21,043 nucleotides of DNA from DATELY01 sp035276085 (GTDB taxonomy: Bacteria > Pseudomonadota > Gammaproteobacteria > Steroidobacterales > Steroidobacteraceae). The translations under genes were made by a program, and so were the position numbers. Under the pieces are notes generated by a model. It saw nothing but the letters and a program-made list of their open reading frames with translations. It did not search any database and was not told the origin of the DNA. This document shows, one piece after another, positions 6,732 to 15,700 of the stretch (position 1 is the first letter of the stretch; each line of letters begins with the position of its first letter). The stretch spans positions 1 through 21,043 of the forward strand of contig DATELY010000043.1 in NCBI GenBank assembly GCA_035276085.1, written 5' to 3'.

Positions 6732-7079
6732 TCAGTCAGCTCGAATACACATGCCAACCTGAAGGCGCAGCTCGCCAATCCGCCCCGCACGGATTTCCAG
6801 CACATGCCGTGTGTGCCGCGGAGCCAGCACGCCGCGCCACGGCCGCACGTGTGACGCGACTTTCAGGACCTGCAGTTGGTCGTCCAGGAATACCGCGTCG
6901 ATGGGAAAGCGCATCCCGATCGTGTGGATGCTCCCGCCCGGGGAGATCAGCAAGCCTTCTTCTCGATGCAGGCTCTTGCGATTCAACAAGCCGATCAGAC
7001 GAGTGGCGAAGTTGGAGGCGACGCGCGTGAAGCGGGCGACCGACACACCGTCGCAAGTGGATATCGAAACCGCGTGCAC
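6732..7079 (-). CDS. DUF192 family protein
   Basis: A 115-residue protein of the DUF192 family. The diagnostic centre reads GLLNRKSL, then EEGLLISPGGSIHTIGMRFPIDAVFLD, then VLEIRAG near the end, matching the family pattern (SIHTxxMxFPIDVxFLD). The usual signal peptide of many DUF192 members is absent, so it may be cytoplasmic. The start is a GTG preceded by TAGGAGG seven bases upstream. That TAG is also the tadC stop, so the two genes are tightly linked. DUF192 genes occur at the ends of Tad loci; their biochemical role is unknown. Confidence 0.88.
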   Translation of the reverse strand: MHAVSISTCDGVSVARFTRVASNFATRLIGLLNRKSLHREEGLLISPGGSIHTIGMRFPIDAVFLDDQLQVLKVASHVRPWRGVLAPRHTRHVLEIRAGRIGELRLQVGMCIRAD

Positions 7080-7090
7080 CGATTGGCCTC

Positions 7091-7990
7091 CTAGAACAGA
7101 TCGAACGCGCCCGAGTCGATCAACTGAATCACGATCGGGAAACCGATGATGATGAACGTGATCGGGAACAACAGCGCAATGAGCGGGAACAGCATCTTCA
7201 CGGGCGCTTGATTCGCCAGCTTCTCCGCCCGCAGGAATCGCTCTTGCCGCCGTTGCCGCGCCTGATCCGCAAGTACCTCGCCGAGGGAGCCGCCGGTCTC
7301 TTCGGCCTGCGTGACCGATGCGACGAAGTTGGTGACGGCGGGAATGACTACGCGCGCGGCGAGCCGATCGAGCGCGGCACGACGTGTGATGCCGGTGCGA
7401 GTTTCCCGCAGGTATCTCTCGAACTCCTGTTTCACCGGACCTGCGCCGAGCTGATCGACCGCTTGCTCGACCGCCGCCGTGAACGTCAGCCCCGCCTTCA
7501 TGCCCAGCACGACCACATCGAGAAGGAACGGAAACTCCTTCTCGAAGCGCCCCTGCCGCTTCTTCGCGCGCTCGCGTAACCAGAGGTCAGGATACAGATA
7601 GGCGAACGGCGCCAGGCTTCCCGTGGCGGCCAGATACATCGGATCGCGAACGCCGAGAATCACGATGACATAAAGCGCCAGCGCGATGCCCAGCACGAAC
7701 GCCAGCCGCCGCACCACGACGAGCTCCGCCGGCGTCACGAGATAGCCCGCACCCGCCGTGTTGAGCTGCGTCTGCAGCACATCGCGCTTGTAGCTGGGCA
7801 GGCCCTCATCCACGCTCGTCGCATACCACCGCACGAGCGGTCGAGTCAGGTGCAGGAACGCCGGCAATCGATCGCGCCACGCTTCATCCCGCTCCGCGGA
7901 AATCACACTGCGCCGACGCAATGCCAGTGGCAGAAGGAGGATGAAGCAGCACGCTGCGGCAGCAAGGATCGGTGCGAGATAAACGTCCAT
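7091..7990 (-). CDS. tadC: Tad pilus inner-membrane platform protein TadC
   Basis: A 299-residue inner-membrane protein of the type II secretion F family. Hydrophobic segments lie near residues 4-24, 92-112 and 118-133 and at the C-terminus (about 265-290, two helices). Between them, the cytoplasmic GspF-like domain holds FPFLLDVVVLGMKAGLTFTAAVEQAV and VTQAEETGGSLGEVLADQA, typical of TadC. With TadB it forms the platform that couples the TadA/CpaF ATPase to pilin assembly. The ATG has GGAG seven bases upstream. Unlike the usual tadB-tadC overlap, 1.5 kb with two opposite-strand genes separate it from tadB. It may therefore need its own promoter in 7991-8124; I found no clear one. Confidence 0.9.
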   Translation of the reverse strand: MDVYLAPILAAAACCFILLLPLALRRRSVISAERDEAWRDRLPAFLHLTRPLVRWYATSVDEGLPSYKRDVLQTQLNTAGAGYLVTPAELVVVRRLAFVLGIALALYVIVILGVRDPMYLAATGSLAPFAYLYPDLWLRERAKKRQGRFEKEFPFLLDVVVLGMKAGLTFTAAVEQAVDQLGAGPVKQEFERYLRETRTGITRRAALDRLAARVVIPAVTNFVASVTQAEETGGSLGEVLADQARQRRQERFLRAEKLANQAPVKMLFPLIALLFPITFIIIGFPIVIQLIDSGAFDLF

Positions 7991-8124
7991 GTTCAGTCTC
8001 CAAAGAACCCTCTCATGTCGGTGCGAGGGCGGGGTGAGGCAGCGGGCGAAAACTGATAAGCTCCCGCATCATTTCTTGCAGTGCTCCGTTTCGGCGGCCT
8101 GCGCATCAACAAGGGGATTGCGTA

Positions 8125-8583
8125 ATGCCTGGTGTATGGTTCGACGAGTTGAAGGTCGGGCAGGTCTTCAAGCATCCGATTCGCCGCACGGTGACGGAGA
8201 TGGACAACGTGTTGTTCAGCTCGCTCACGCACAATCCGGCGCTGCTCCACCTCGATGAGGAGTACTGCCGCACGCAGACCGAGTTCGGTCAGCGCATCGT
8301 GAACAGCGCGTTCACGCTCGGGCTGATGGTCGGCATCTCCGTCGGCGATACGACGTTGGGCACCGCCGTCGCCAATCTCGGCTGGGACGAAGTGCGCTTT
8401 CCGAAGCCGCTGTTCCACGGCGACACGGTCAACGTCGAATCCGAAGTGATCGAGCTGCGCGAATCCAAGTCGCGCCCCGACCAGGGCATCGTCACGTTCA
8501 TCCATCGCGCGTTCAATCAGAAAGGCGAGCTCGTGGCGTCCTGCAAACGCTCCGGCCTGCAACGCAAGAAACCGAAGGCGTAA
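8125..8583 (+). CDS. MaoC family dehydratase
   Basis: A 152-residue single hot-dog-fold hydratase. It shows the R-specific hydratase pattern: a central helix HNPALLHLDEEYCR with D/H-type catalytic positions, then GQRIVNSAFTLGLMVGISVGDT, and VRFPKPLFHGDTVNVESEV. Members hydrate enoyl-CoA or dehydrate 3-hydroxyacyl-CoA; MaoC proteins beside citE-like genes are often linked to C4/C5 dicarboxyl-CoA chemistry (mesaconyl-/methylmalyl-CoA). The next gene begins three bases after the stop, so the two are one transcript. AAGGGG precedes the ATG by eight bases. It lies inside, and opposite to, the Tad locus and appears functionally unrelated to it. Confidence 0.9.
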   Translation: MPGVWFDELKVGQVFKHPIRRTVTEMDNVLFSSLTHNPALLHLDEEYCRTQTEFGQRIVNSAFTLGLMVGISVGDTTLGTAVANLGWDEVRFPKPLFHGDTVNVESEVIELRESKSRPDQGIVTFIHRAFNQKGELVASCKRSGLQRKKPKA

Positions 8584-8586
8584 CCC

Positions 8587-9480
8587 ATGACCAACTTGCG
8601 CTCCTTTCTCTTCATCCCCGGCGACAGCGAAAAGAAGCTCGGCAAGGCCGATGACTCCGGCGCCGACGCGCTGGTCCTCGATCTGGAAGATGCCGTCTCT
8701 CCGGCGAACAAGCCGCTCGCGCGTCAACTCGTGCCTGCCTTCATCAAGGCGCGTCCGCGCGGAAAGCGACGCGGTCAGCTGTGGGTTCGTATCAATCCAC
8801 TCGACACCGAGCTCGCGTTGCAAGATCTCGCCGCGATCGTGGCGGCTGCGCCGGATGGCTTGATGCTGCCGAAGGCCAATGGTCCCGAAGATGTCGCCAA
8901 GCTCTCCAACTATCTCGATGCATTGGAAGTGCAGGGTGGTGTGGAGAAGGGCTCGATCAAGATCCTCCCCGTCGCGACCGAGACTGCGATCGCGCCGTTC
9001 CGCTTGGGCGACTACGCCGGTGCGAAGCTCGAGCGTCTGCTGGGAATCACGTGGGGCGCCGAAGACTTGAGTGCGGCCATCGGTGCCAGCACGAACGTGG
9101 ACGCAACAGGCCAATGGGCACTCACGTACAAGATCGTGCGCTCCATGTGCTTGCTCGGGGCGCATGCGGCCAAGGTGCAAGCGATCGACACAGTGTTCGT
9201 GGACTTCAAAGATGAAGCGGGTTTGCGCGCCTCGTGCCGCGCAGCACGTGCGGAAGGATTTACCGGCCGCATTGCTATTCATCCGGCGCAAGTGGCCGCG
9301 ATCAACGAGAGCTTCATGCCGTCGGCTGAAGAGATCGAGCACGCCAAACGCGTGATTGCAGCGTTCGATGCGGCTGCGGGTGCAGGCACCGTCGGGCTGG
9401 ATGGGAAGATGTTGGATATTCCGCATCTGAAGCAGGCGCGGGGGGTGTTGGCGCAGGTGGAGGCGTACGCCGGGCGTTGA
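8587..9480 (+). CDS. HpcH/HpaI aldolase / CitE-like CoA-ester lyase
   Basis: A 297-residue TIM-barrel lyase of the CitE/malyl-CoA lyase type. Landmarks are RSFLFIPGDSEKKLGKA at the N-terminus, LVLDLEDAVSP (metal- and substrate-side acids), WVRINPLDT (substrate Arg), ILPVATETA, GITWGAEDLSAAIG (second metal acid) and GRIAIHPAQVAAIN. It should cleave or form a 3-hydroxyacyl-CoA such as (methyl)malyl-CoA or a citramalyl-CoA; the exact substrate cannot be told. Pairing with maoC supports a CoA-thioester pathway. The short spacing to maoC and shared orientation imply co-expression. The 3' end converges on tadB across a perfect hairpin. Confidence 0.9.
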   Translation: MTNLRSFLFIPGDSEKKLGKADDSGADALVLDLEDAVSPANKPLARQLVPAFIKARPRGKRRGQLWVRINPLDTELALQDLAAIVAAAPDGLMLPKANGPEDVAKLSNYLDALEVQGGVEKGSIKILPVATETAIAPFRLGDYAGAKLERLLGITWGAEDLSAAIGASTNVDATGQWALTYKIVRSMCLLGAHAAKVQAIDTVFVDFKDEAGLRASCRAARAEGFTGRIAIHPAQVAAINESFMPSAEEIEHAKRVIAAFDAAAGAGTVGLDGKMLDIPHLKQARGVLAQVEAYAGR

Positions 9481-9486
9481 GTACGT

Positions 9487-9515
9487 GCTGCACGGCGGCC
9501 ACTCTGCCGTGCAGC
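9487..9515. terminator. Perfect hairpin between convergent citE-like gene and tadB
   Basis: Ten-base arms GCTGCACGGC and GCCGTGCAGC with a 9-base loop stand seven bases after the lyase stop. The hairpin is suited to end transcripts from both sides, though no U-run follows on either strand. Confidence 0.55.
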
Positions 9516-9545
9516 GCCGCGTGTCGTTGATCGTGGACCAGGCGT

Positions 9546-10403
9546 TCATACGTCGATGTTCACGATCTTGCGAATCATCCAAGCCGCGAGCGCCATCATG
9601 ACGGCGACCACACCCAGCACCACCCAGCCGTACCATTCCGTGAACATCAGGCTCATGCGTTCGGGCTGTTGCTGATACAACACGAAGCCGATAAAGATCG
9701 GCAGCAATCCGACGACCCATCCTTGTGCCCGACCCATGGACGTGAGCGCATCGATCTTGCCTTCGATGTGCGCCTTCTCCTGCAGCGTCTTCGCAAGCGA
9801 TTCCAGTGTGTCAGCCAAGTTGCCGCCGACACGTCGCGATACATTCATCGCCGTATTCATCAGATCCAACTCAGGTGTGTTTATCCGCCGGCGCATGTCG
9901 CTCAACGAATCCGTTAGCGGGCGCCCAACGCGCTGTTCGGCGAGTACGATCATGAACTCCTGCGACAACGGAGCAGGTTGTCGTGTTGCGAGCAATTCCA
10001 ACCCTTTCGGCAGATTGGAACCTGCCCTGAGTGCAGAAGACAGCGCCAGAAGCGCATCCGGTAGCTGATAGACGAATTGCTTGATGCGCCGCTTTGTCAT
10101 GTGGCCGATCACAATTCGAGGTCCGGCAACTCCCAGCACCGAAGCAGCAACCGCGCCCACCGGTCCAATACTGAAATACGCGGCGAGACCGAGGGCGAGC
10201 GTCAGCACAACACTCGTTGCAAATAGCGTGTGAGGATCTGCCAGCAGGAAGTTCTGCTTCAGGCTCAATCCCATTGTGCGTACGAAGCGTGATCGATAGG
10301 CGTCAACCACACGATTGGCGATCAACATCCAGAGCAGCACCGTCAGGCCGGTACCGCACAGGATGATCCAGCGCAAGGAGCGTTGGTCGGTCATCCATTC
10401 CAT
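9546..10403 (-). CDS. tadB: Tad pilus inner-membrane platform protein TadB
   Basis: A 285-residue type II secretion F family protein. Membrane helices lie at about 11-29, 58-77 and 80-96, plus two at the C-terminus (about 230-247 and 255-277). The cytoplasmic F domain has FVYQLPDALLALSSALRAGSNLPKGLELLA and VSRRVGGNLADTLESLAKTLQEK, close to TadB/CpaG proteins. It partners with TadC around the CpaF motor. It follows the ATPase gene by 17 bases on the same strand. The ATG at the listed start has GAGG about ten bases upstream; a second ATG three codons later is possible. It is the last gene of the upstream Tad block before the opposite-strand maoC-citE pair. Confidence 0.9.
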   Translation of the reverse strand: MEWMTDQRSLRWIILCGTGLTVLLWMLIANRVVDAYRSRFVRTMGLSLKQNFLLADPHTLFATSVVLTLALGLAAYFSIGPVGAVAASVLGVAGPRIVIGHMTKRRIKQFVYQLPDALLALSSALRAGSNLPKGLELLATRQPAPLSQEFMIVLAEQRVGRPLTDSLSDMRRRINTPELDLMNTAMNVSRRVGGNLADTLESLAKTLQEKAHIEGKIDALTSMGRAQGWVVGLLPIFIGFVLYQQQPERMSLMFTEWYGWVVLGVVAVMMALAAWMIRKIVNIDV

Positions 10404-10420
10404 GGAGATCTGCCCTCGGG

Positions 10421-12175
10421 CTAGACAGCTCGTTTCAATGGGGTGGAGGAACCAAAGACCGAACGGTCGAGAACGATTCCGCCGTCCGCCAGGTCTTCAT
10501 AGAAGCGCGGTGCCTGACCAAATCCAACGTACTCACCTTGAATTTCTCCCGTCGCACTGATGCCGCGTTGTTTGAACGCAAAGAGCGGCTGCGTCAGGAT
10601 CACATCGCCTTCCATTCCATCGACTTCGACGATGGACGTCACGCGCCGGCCACCGTCCGCGAAGCGCGTCTGCTGGACGATGATGTCGACCGCCGAAGAG
10701 ATCTGTTCGCGAATGGCCCTCACTGGAAGATCCATCCCTGCCATCAGGACCATGACCTCCAGACGCGAGAGAAGATCTCGCGGTGAGTTCGCGTGACCCG
10801 TGGTCAGGGAGCCATCGTGACCCGTGTTCATCGCCTGCAGCATGTCGAGCGCCTCGCCGCCCCGGCACTCACCGACGATGATGCGGTCTGGACGCATGCG
10901 CAATGCATTGCGGACCAGCTCGCGAATCGCGATCTCGCCGCGCCCTTCGACATTGGCCGGGCGTGCTTCGAGCGAGATGACATGGGGTTGGGCCAACCGC
11001 AGCTCTGCGGCATCCTCAATGGTCACGATGCGTTCGGCGGCCGGTATCGATGCCGATAGCGCGTTCAGGAAGGTGGTCTTGCCCGAGCCAGTGCCGCCTG
11101 ATACGAGGATATTCTTCCGATATCGAACACACAGTTGCAGGAATTCCGCCATCTCGCGAGTGAGCGAACCCATATCCACGAGCCGCTCCATGGTGAAGCG
11201 CTGTTTGGAGAACTTGCGAATCGTGAGAACGGGGCCGATGAGCGACAACGGCGGGATGATGGCATTGACACGCGAACCATCCGGTAACCGCGCATCCACC
11301 ATCGGAACACCTTCATCGATACGCCGGCCAAGCGGGCTCACGATGCGCTCGATCACTCGCATCAACGAGTCGTTATTGATGAACTGCGTCGGCACGGACG
11401 TCAGTCGCCCCTGCCGCTCGATATAGATCTGATTGGGTCCGTTCACCATCACTTCCGAGACCGACTCATCGGTCAGAAACGGCTCGATCGGTCCGTAGCC
11501 CATGATCTCGGCAGTCATCTCCGTCACGAACCTTGCTTGATCAACATGCCTTGGTAGCGCGATCGCTCCTGAGGCCATGATGCGTTCAATCGCTTCACGC
11601 GCTTCGTGGCGCAGATCCGAAGTCGACAGACTGTTCATGGCGGTTCGGCGGAACAGATCGAGTTCCAGCAGGACCAGATCCTGAAGTCTGATCTGCAGCG
11701 GCCGGAGCTCTTCGGTGAGTACGGATGCAGTGTGCTTCGCTGCTGATTCCATTCCGCCGTCCGACGTGTGAAGTGCGGCAGCCGCAATGGGAAGCGTCTT
11801 CGTAACCTCGGCGAGAACGGTGACATCGCCAGACAGGGGTGCCACCGGCGAGGGGATGGGGGTCGGACTGATTTCCACTTGTTCGTCCTCGGGCAACAGC
11901 ATGAGCTCACAATCACCAATCATGAAGATGTCACCCGGATGCACGACCGCCTGCGAGATTATCCCGGCGCCTTTCCGGCGTAGTGCCTTGTCACCGCCGA
12001 TGTCGCGGATCGAGGTATCTGTCTCCGTGATGCTCAGCTGAGCATGCCTCCGCGAAACGGAGGCGTGTTTGATGCGGATACTGGCGGAGAGGCCGCGGCC
12101 GATGGTGTGGTGGCCGGGAGGGATGCGGCGGGTGAAAGAAGGGTGCCCGGGAACTGAGACCTGTATTGAAATCAC
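10421..12175 (-). CDS. cpaF: CpaF/TadA secretion ATPase with N-terminal FHA domain
   Basis: A 584-residue cytoplasmic motor for Tad pilus assembly. Residues 1-95 form an FHA phosphothreonine-binding domain: the IGRG motif with R27, SxxH (S41, H44), and the late DIGG loop. A ~60-residue low-complexity linker follows. The ATPase starts near 160 and shows GYGPIEPFLTDESVSEVMVNGP, Walker A SGGTGSGKTT (359-368), the Asp box TIEDAAELRL, Walker B RIIVGE (431-436) and TGHDGSLTTGHAN. The GTG start is chosen because AAGGAG sits five bases upstream and the first FHA strand begins there; an ATG five codons earlier (12190) is the alternative. Plain CpaF proteins lack FHA, so phospho-signalling control is likely but inferred. 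No kinase gene is present in the window. Confidence 0.92.
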   Translation of the reverse strand: MISIQVSVPGHPSFTRRIPPGHHTIGRGLSASIRIKHASVSRRHAQLSITETDTSIRDIGGDKALRRKGAGIISQAVVHPGDIFMIGDCELMLLPEDEQVEISPTPIPSPVAPLSGDVTVLAEVTKTLPIAAAALHTSDGGMESAAKHTASVLTEELRPLQIRLQDLVLLELDLFRRTAMNSLSTSDLRHEAREAIERIMASGAIALPRHVDQARFVTEMTAEIMGYGPIEPFLTDESVSEVMVNGPNQIYIERQGRLTSVPTQFINNDSLMRVIERIVSPLGRRIDEGVPMVDARLPDGSRVNAIIPPLSLIGPVLTIRKFSKQRFTMERLVDMGSLTREMAEFLQLCVRYRKNILVSGGTGSGKTTFLNALSASIPAAERIVTIEDAAELRLAQPHVISLEARPANVEGRGEIAIRELVRNALRMRPDRIIVGECRGGEALDMLQAMNTGHDGSLTTGHANSPRDLLSRLEVMVLMAGMDLPVRAIREQISSAVDIIVQQTRFADGGRRVTSIVEVDGMEGDVILTQPLFAFKQRGISATGEIQGEYVGFGQAPRFYEDLADGGIVLDRSVFGSSTPLKRAV

Positions 12176-12328
12176 ATGCGCTCCTTGCATGCGTCGAGGC
12201 AGCTTTCTCCTGCAAATGGAGATTTGTCATCCGTAGGGATATTGAACTGTTAACGATGAGCTGCCATCGACATTGAGTCTGCGTTAAACCAGAAATACGA
12301 CACAGGGATTCTCGGTAATGTGATCGCT

Positions 12329-12673
12329 CTAGGCGCTTTCACCGCCCAAGAAGACCGCAACGGCGATTGATAGGAGATGAATACACAACACTATCGTCAG
12401 CATGATGACTGTCCTGTCCTTTTTAACGGATGCAATGAACGCTCCATAAAGCGGATACTGAAGTAGGCTCAGTAAGGCCAACCAGATGGGTATCTCACCT
12501 AGCAGATTGAGTGCAATCATCGCCAAAGGAAAAAAAAGCTTCACGTAGAAATAGCTTCCATGTCCCGCGCCCATAGACGCCACTGCCAGGGGCGTAGAAA
12601 TGCATTGAATCAATGAGCCAGTAGCAACTCCCACCAATGTCCGCCACCGAATTGACTCGAGCATAGTCGTCAC
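12329..12673 (-). CDS. Small four-helix membrane protein, candidate immunity protein for the RHS toxin
   Basis: A 114-residue protein I do not recognise. Four hydrophobic helices fill it (about 12-34, 42-59, 62-83, 88-110), with a short KKDR loop before the last; there is no signal-peptide-type start. It begins 50 bases after the stop of the RHS toxin on the same strand. Its GC is only about 48% by hand count over 12361-12660, well below neighbours. Position directly after a polymorphic toxin tip, small size and odd composition are the usual marks of an immunity gene; a membrane-bound one suits a toxin acting on membranes or in the periplasm. The start is a GTG; an ATG three codons in (12664) is possible. 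About 150 bases without clear signals separate it from cpaF. The function is inferred from context only. Confidence 0.6.
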   Translation of the reverse strand: MTTMLESIRWRTLVGVATGSLIQCISTPLAVASMGAGHGSYFYVKLFFPLAMIALNLLGEIPIWLALLSLLQYPLYGAFIASVKKDRTVIMLTIVLCIHLLSIAVAVFLGGESA

Positions 12674-12723
12674 ATTTCTCAGAAATTGGTGATTACGATG
12701 ATATCCAAGACCAAAGCAGGAGA

Positions 12724-15700
12724 TCAGTCGCTCCGGCCTGTTTCCAATATGGCTCCTGAATAGTGTTTCGAATCGAGATCGGAAAAGGCTTCACTCCGAA
12801 TACGAAATGCCGCTTGTGGGTCGAATCGAAACGTAGGGTTGGCTAGATCAATCTCCGTATACCCCAGCTCAATTAGCCCTCTATTGAGTCGAGCTACCTT
12901 TTGTGATTCGGTCCAGTCACTACCTGGGATGCCGTGCTCGTTCTCTTCAATCGCGTTGAAGTCTCGAAGTACGCGATAAAGAAGATCTAATTGCTCAGCA
13001 GATGTCGACCGATTCGGGTCCGCCCATGAAGAGCGTCTCATGAGGTCTCGCGTGTCGAGCTCCATTGCGAATGAACGTGTTTCCCGAGTGCTCCATTCCT
13101 CGGAGTTGTACGTGTAGTCGGGCTGGTATCCGGAGAGGCCGTGGCCTAGTCCTGCGCCATGCCTTACCGCGTCGAATGGACGATCTTCCTCATCGCGATG
13201 TGAAAACGTGTCTTCAAATGCGTGAATGAACTCGCCGAAGAACTGAAGTTGAATGTTGTGGGGGTTGCATGCCGGCCGGCCGCTCATGGTTGTAGGCGTG
13301 CTAGTTGCGTAACTAAGCATGGTTGCGAGTTGCTCGCTCGGTTGAGAGTAAGGAAGTCGAATATTGGCATTGTCATATCGGTCTATTGTGCTGCCCGTAT
13401 TGAAATCGGAAAGTACAAAGTGATACTTCAAGAGTTGAGGCTGGTTTTCTCGCATGGATGCCACAGTGGTCCAGTTGTTTGTGGGGTCGGCCGGACGAGT
13501 GAATGGATTCACATCGACAAACGCTGTTGATAGAGCTATGCGTCTTGCCGAGTCGGGGGTAAATCCAGCGGTTATCGCCAGAAAGAAAGGCATGTAGTAG
13601 TGAACGTCCTGCTCATAAAGTCCGAACGGATCAATGCTCGAGAGCGGATTGTTAGATACATAGGCAAACGTGTTCTCACCGGCGACCACTCCGAGCGGGT
13701 CGCTTTCCAGGTATCTCCCGGTCTTGGGGTCATAGTTACGAGCAAGGTTGTAGAACAAACCTGATTCCTCGTCCTCGAACTGGCCGGGTAGTCCATGATT
13801 GAAGCGATACCCGGTGTGCTTCCCGTCGATGGACTCGTGCAACGTGCCGAATGGTTGACGAGTCGTACTCCAGACCATCTTTTGCTCCTTACTTGTCAGG
13901 GCCCAAGGTGCTCCCAGCTGGTCCGTGTGTATCCAGAAAATTCTTCCATCGTCCATCAGCGTCACCGGGTCATGGCCTAGATACAGATATTCGCGTGTGA
14001 CTCGGCCACGTTCGTTCGCCTCAGCGACCAACTGATGATTTTCGTACAAAAAGAAAGTCCGTTCTCTCTTGCCATTGGCATACACATTTTTTTGCACACG
14101 CTCACCCTGCGCGTTGTAGACGTATTCCGCCCGCAGAGTCCCCTTGTGGTACAGCTTTCGTAGCCGGCCGCTTGTATCGTACTCATAGCGCCACGGTCCC
14201 GCGCTCAGCGGGTTTCCGGAGGCATCGTACTTGTATTCGGTTCTTTGTGAATCATCGGACGATGTGATCGATCGCAGTCTGTTTGAGTTCTTCTCATAGA
14301 GTAGTGACGTGCGAGTCGTGCCTTTTGCCGTGCTTCGAGTCGAAGAAACGCGATTGCCATTCGTGTCGTACTCGTACGTGAGCTGTTCGCCCGGTGAGCG
14401 AGCTGACGTTAGGCGGCCGACCGCGTCGTAGGAGTAGTTGTTGGTTCGACCGGGGAAGTCGATGCCTGTGATGCGGCCGGCGTGGTCGCGGTGGTAGGTG
14501 AATCGTGTGATGCCGTCCGTGGCGCGATAGGCGATTGCACCGCTCTCGAGATCGAGGCGCGTACGCGTTACCAGTCCGTTGCCGAATTTCACATCGCCGA
14601 GCATGTTGGCGTCGATGGGTGGGCTTGATGAGTCCGGGTCGTCGGTTCCGAGGAGCAGCTGCGTTCGGAACCACCGCTGTGTTCGTATGCCGATCAGCTC
14701 GCCACGCCTGTTGTAGGTATAGAGAAGGCGTTCACCGGAAGGCATACGCTTGGCGATCAGCTTGCCGGATGCGTCGTACTGGTACCCGGTGGTGAACTCA
14801 TGGCCATTGATATGGCGTGAGTGTTCGATGAGGTGGCCGTCTTCGTCGTATTTGCGGTGCTCGCTGCCGCCTGGGCCGGAGATTGAGAGGAGTGTTGCGC
14901 CCTCGTAGCGAATTCTCGTGGTGCCCTCTCGTTGCTGGATGCGCACGAGTCGATCGGCGGCGTCGTATTCGTAGCGGGTAACGAGGTCTCGCGCATCGAT
15001 TTTGCGGATGAGATTTCCGGACGAGTCATATTCGTAACGCAGCCGTCCGCGGTCCGGACTGATTTCCTCGACCCGGCGACCGAAATCATCGTAGCGATAG
15101 CGGGTGTGAGCGCCATTCGGTGCAGTGACGGCGGTGAGCTGTTGGAGACGATCAAATTCAAATTGAGTTTCGCCGCCGTCCGGCGCGCGGACCCCATTCA
15201 ACCGGCCGAGTGAGTCGTAGGCAAGGCGCGTTTCGGCGCCGAGTGGATCCAGGATGATGTCAGGGCGATCGTCATCGTCTAGATATCGAATCTGCTGGAG
15301 CGGTGGTCCGTCGCCATCGCGGGTTTCTGTCAGTCGACGTCGCGCGTCATATGCGAAGTAAAGCGACCGCAGCGCACGGCCCGTTGCGGTGAGCAGCGAC
15401 GACCGCACCGGGAGATTGTCAGGCGCGTAGACATGGTGCTCGTGTACTGGGCCTTCGAACGATAGATCGTTGAGACGGTTCGCGACGTCATACCGCAATC
15501 GACGTCGGTGTCCATTGTCATCAACGACAGCTATCAGGCGACCGACGTTGTCATATTCGTATTGCAGCTGGCGATCGACGTTGCCGGTCCGTTGGCGCAT
15601 TGAGAGGAGGCGGCCACGGCTGTCGTACTCGAAGTGTAGCGGCGAGCGGGTGCCTGATTGAACCGCTGAAATCCGGCCGGCTTGGTCGACCTTCAGAACC

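Noticed and set aside
7995..8040. Segment CCCTCTC...GCGAGGGCGGGGTGAGG resembling another hairpin repeat
   Set aside because: The arms match only loosely and it lacks the TTGCGAAGC centre of the family defined here; not enough to call a copy.
7993..9720. A 575-codon minus-strand open frame across the maoC-citE pair
   Set aside because: It runs antisense to two well-recognised enzymes, has His/Arg-rich composition typical of GC-driven shadow frames, and shows no domain.
12191..12328. Promoter for cpaF in the gap after the candidate immunity gene
   Set aside because: TTAACA and CAATAT-like boxes exist, but none have acceptable spacing with a convincing partner; the gap is AT-richer, which makes chance boxes likely.
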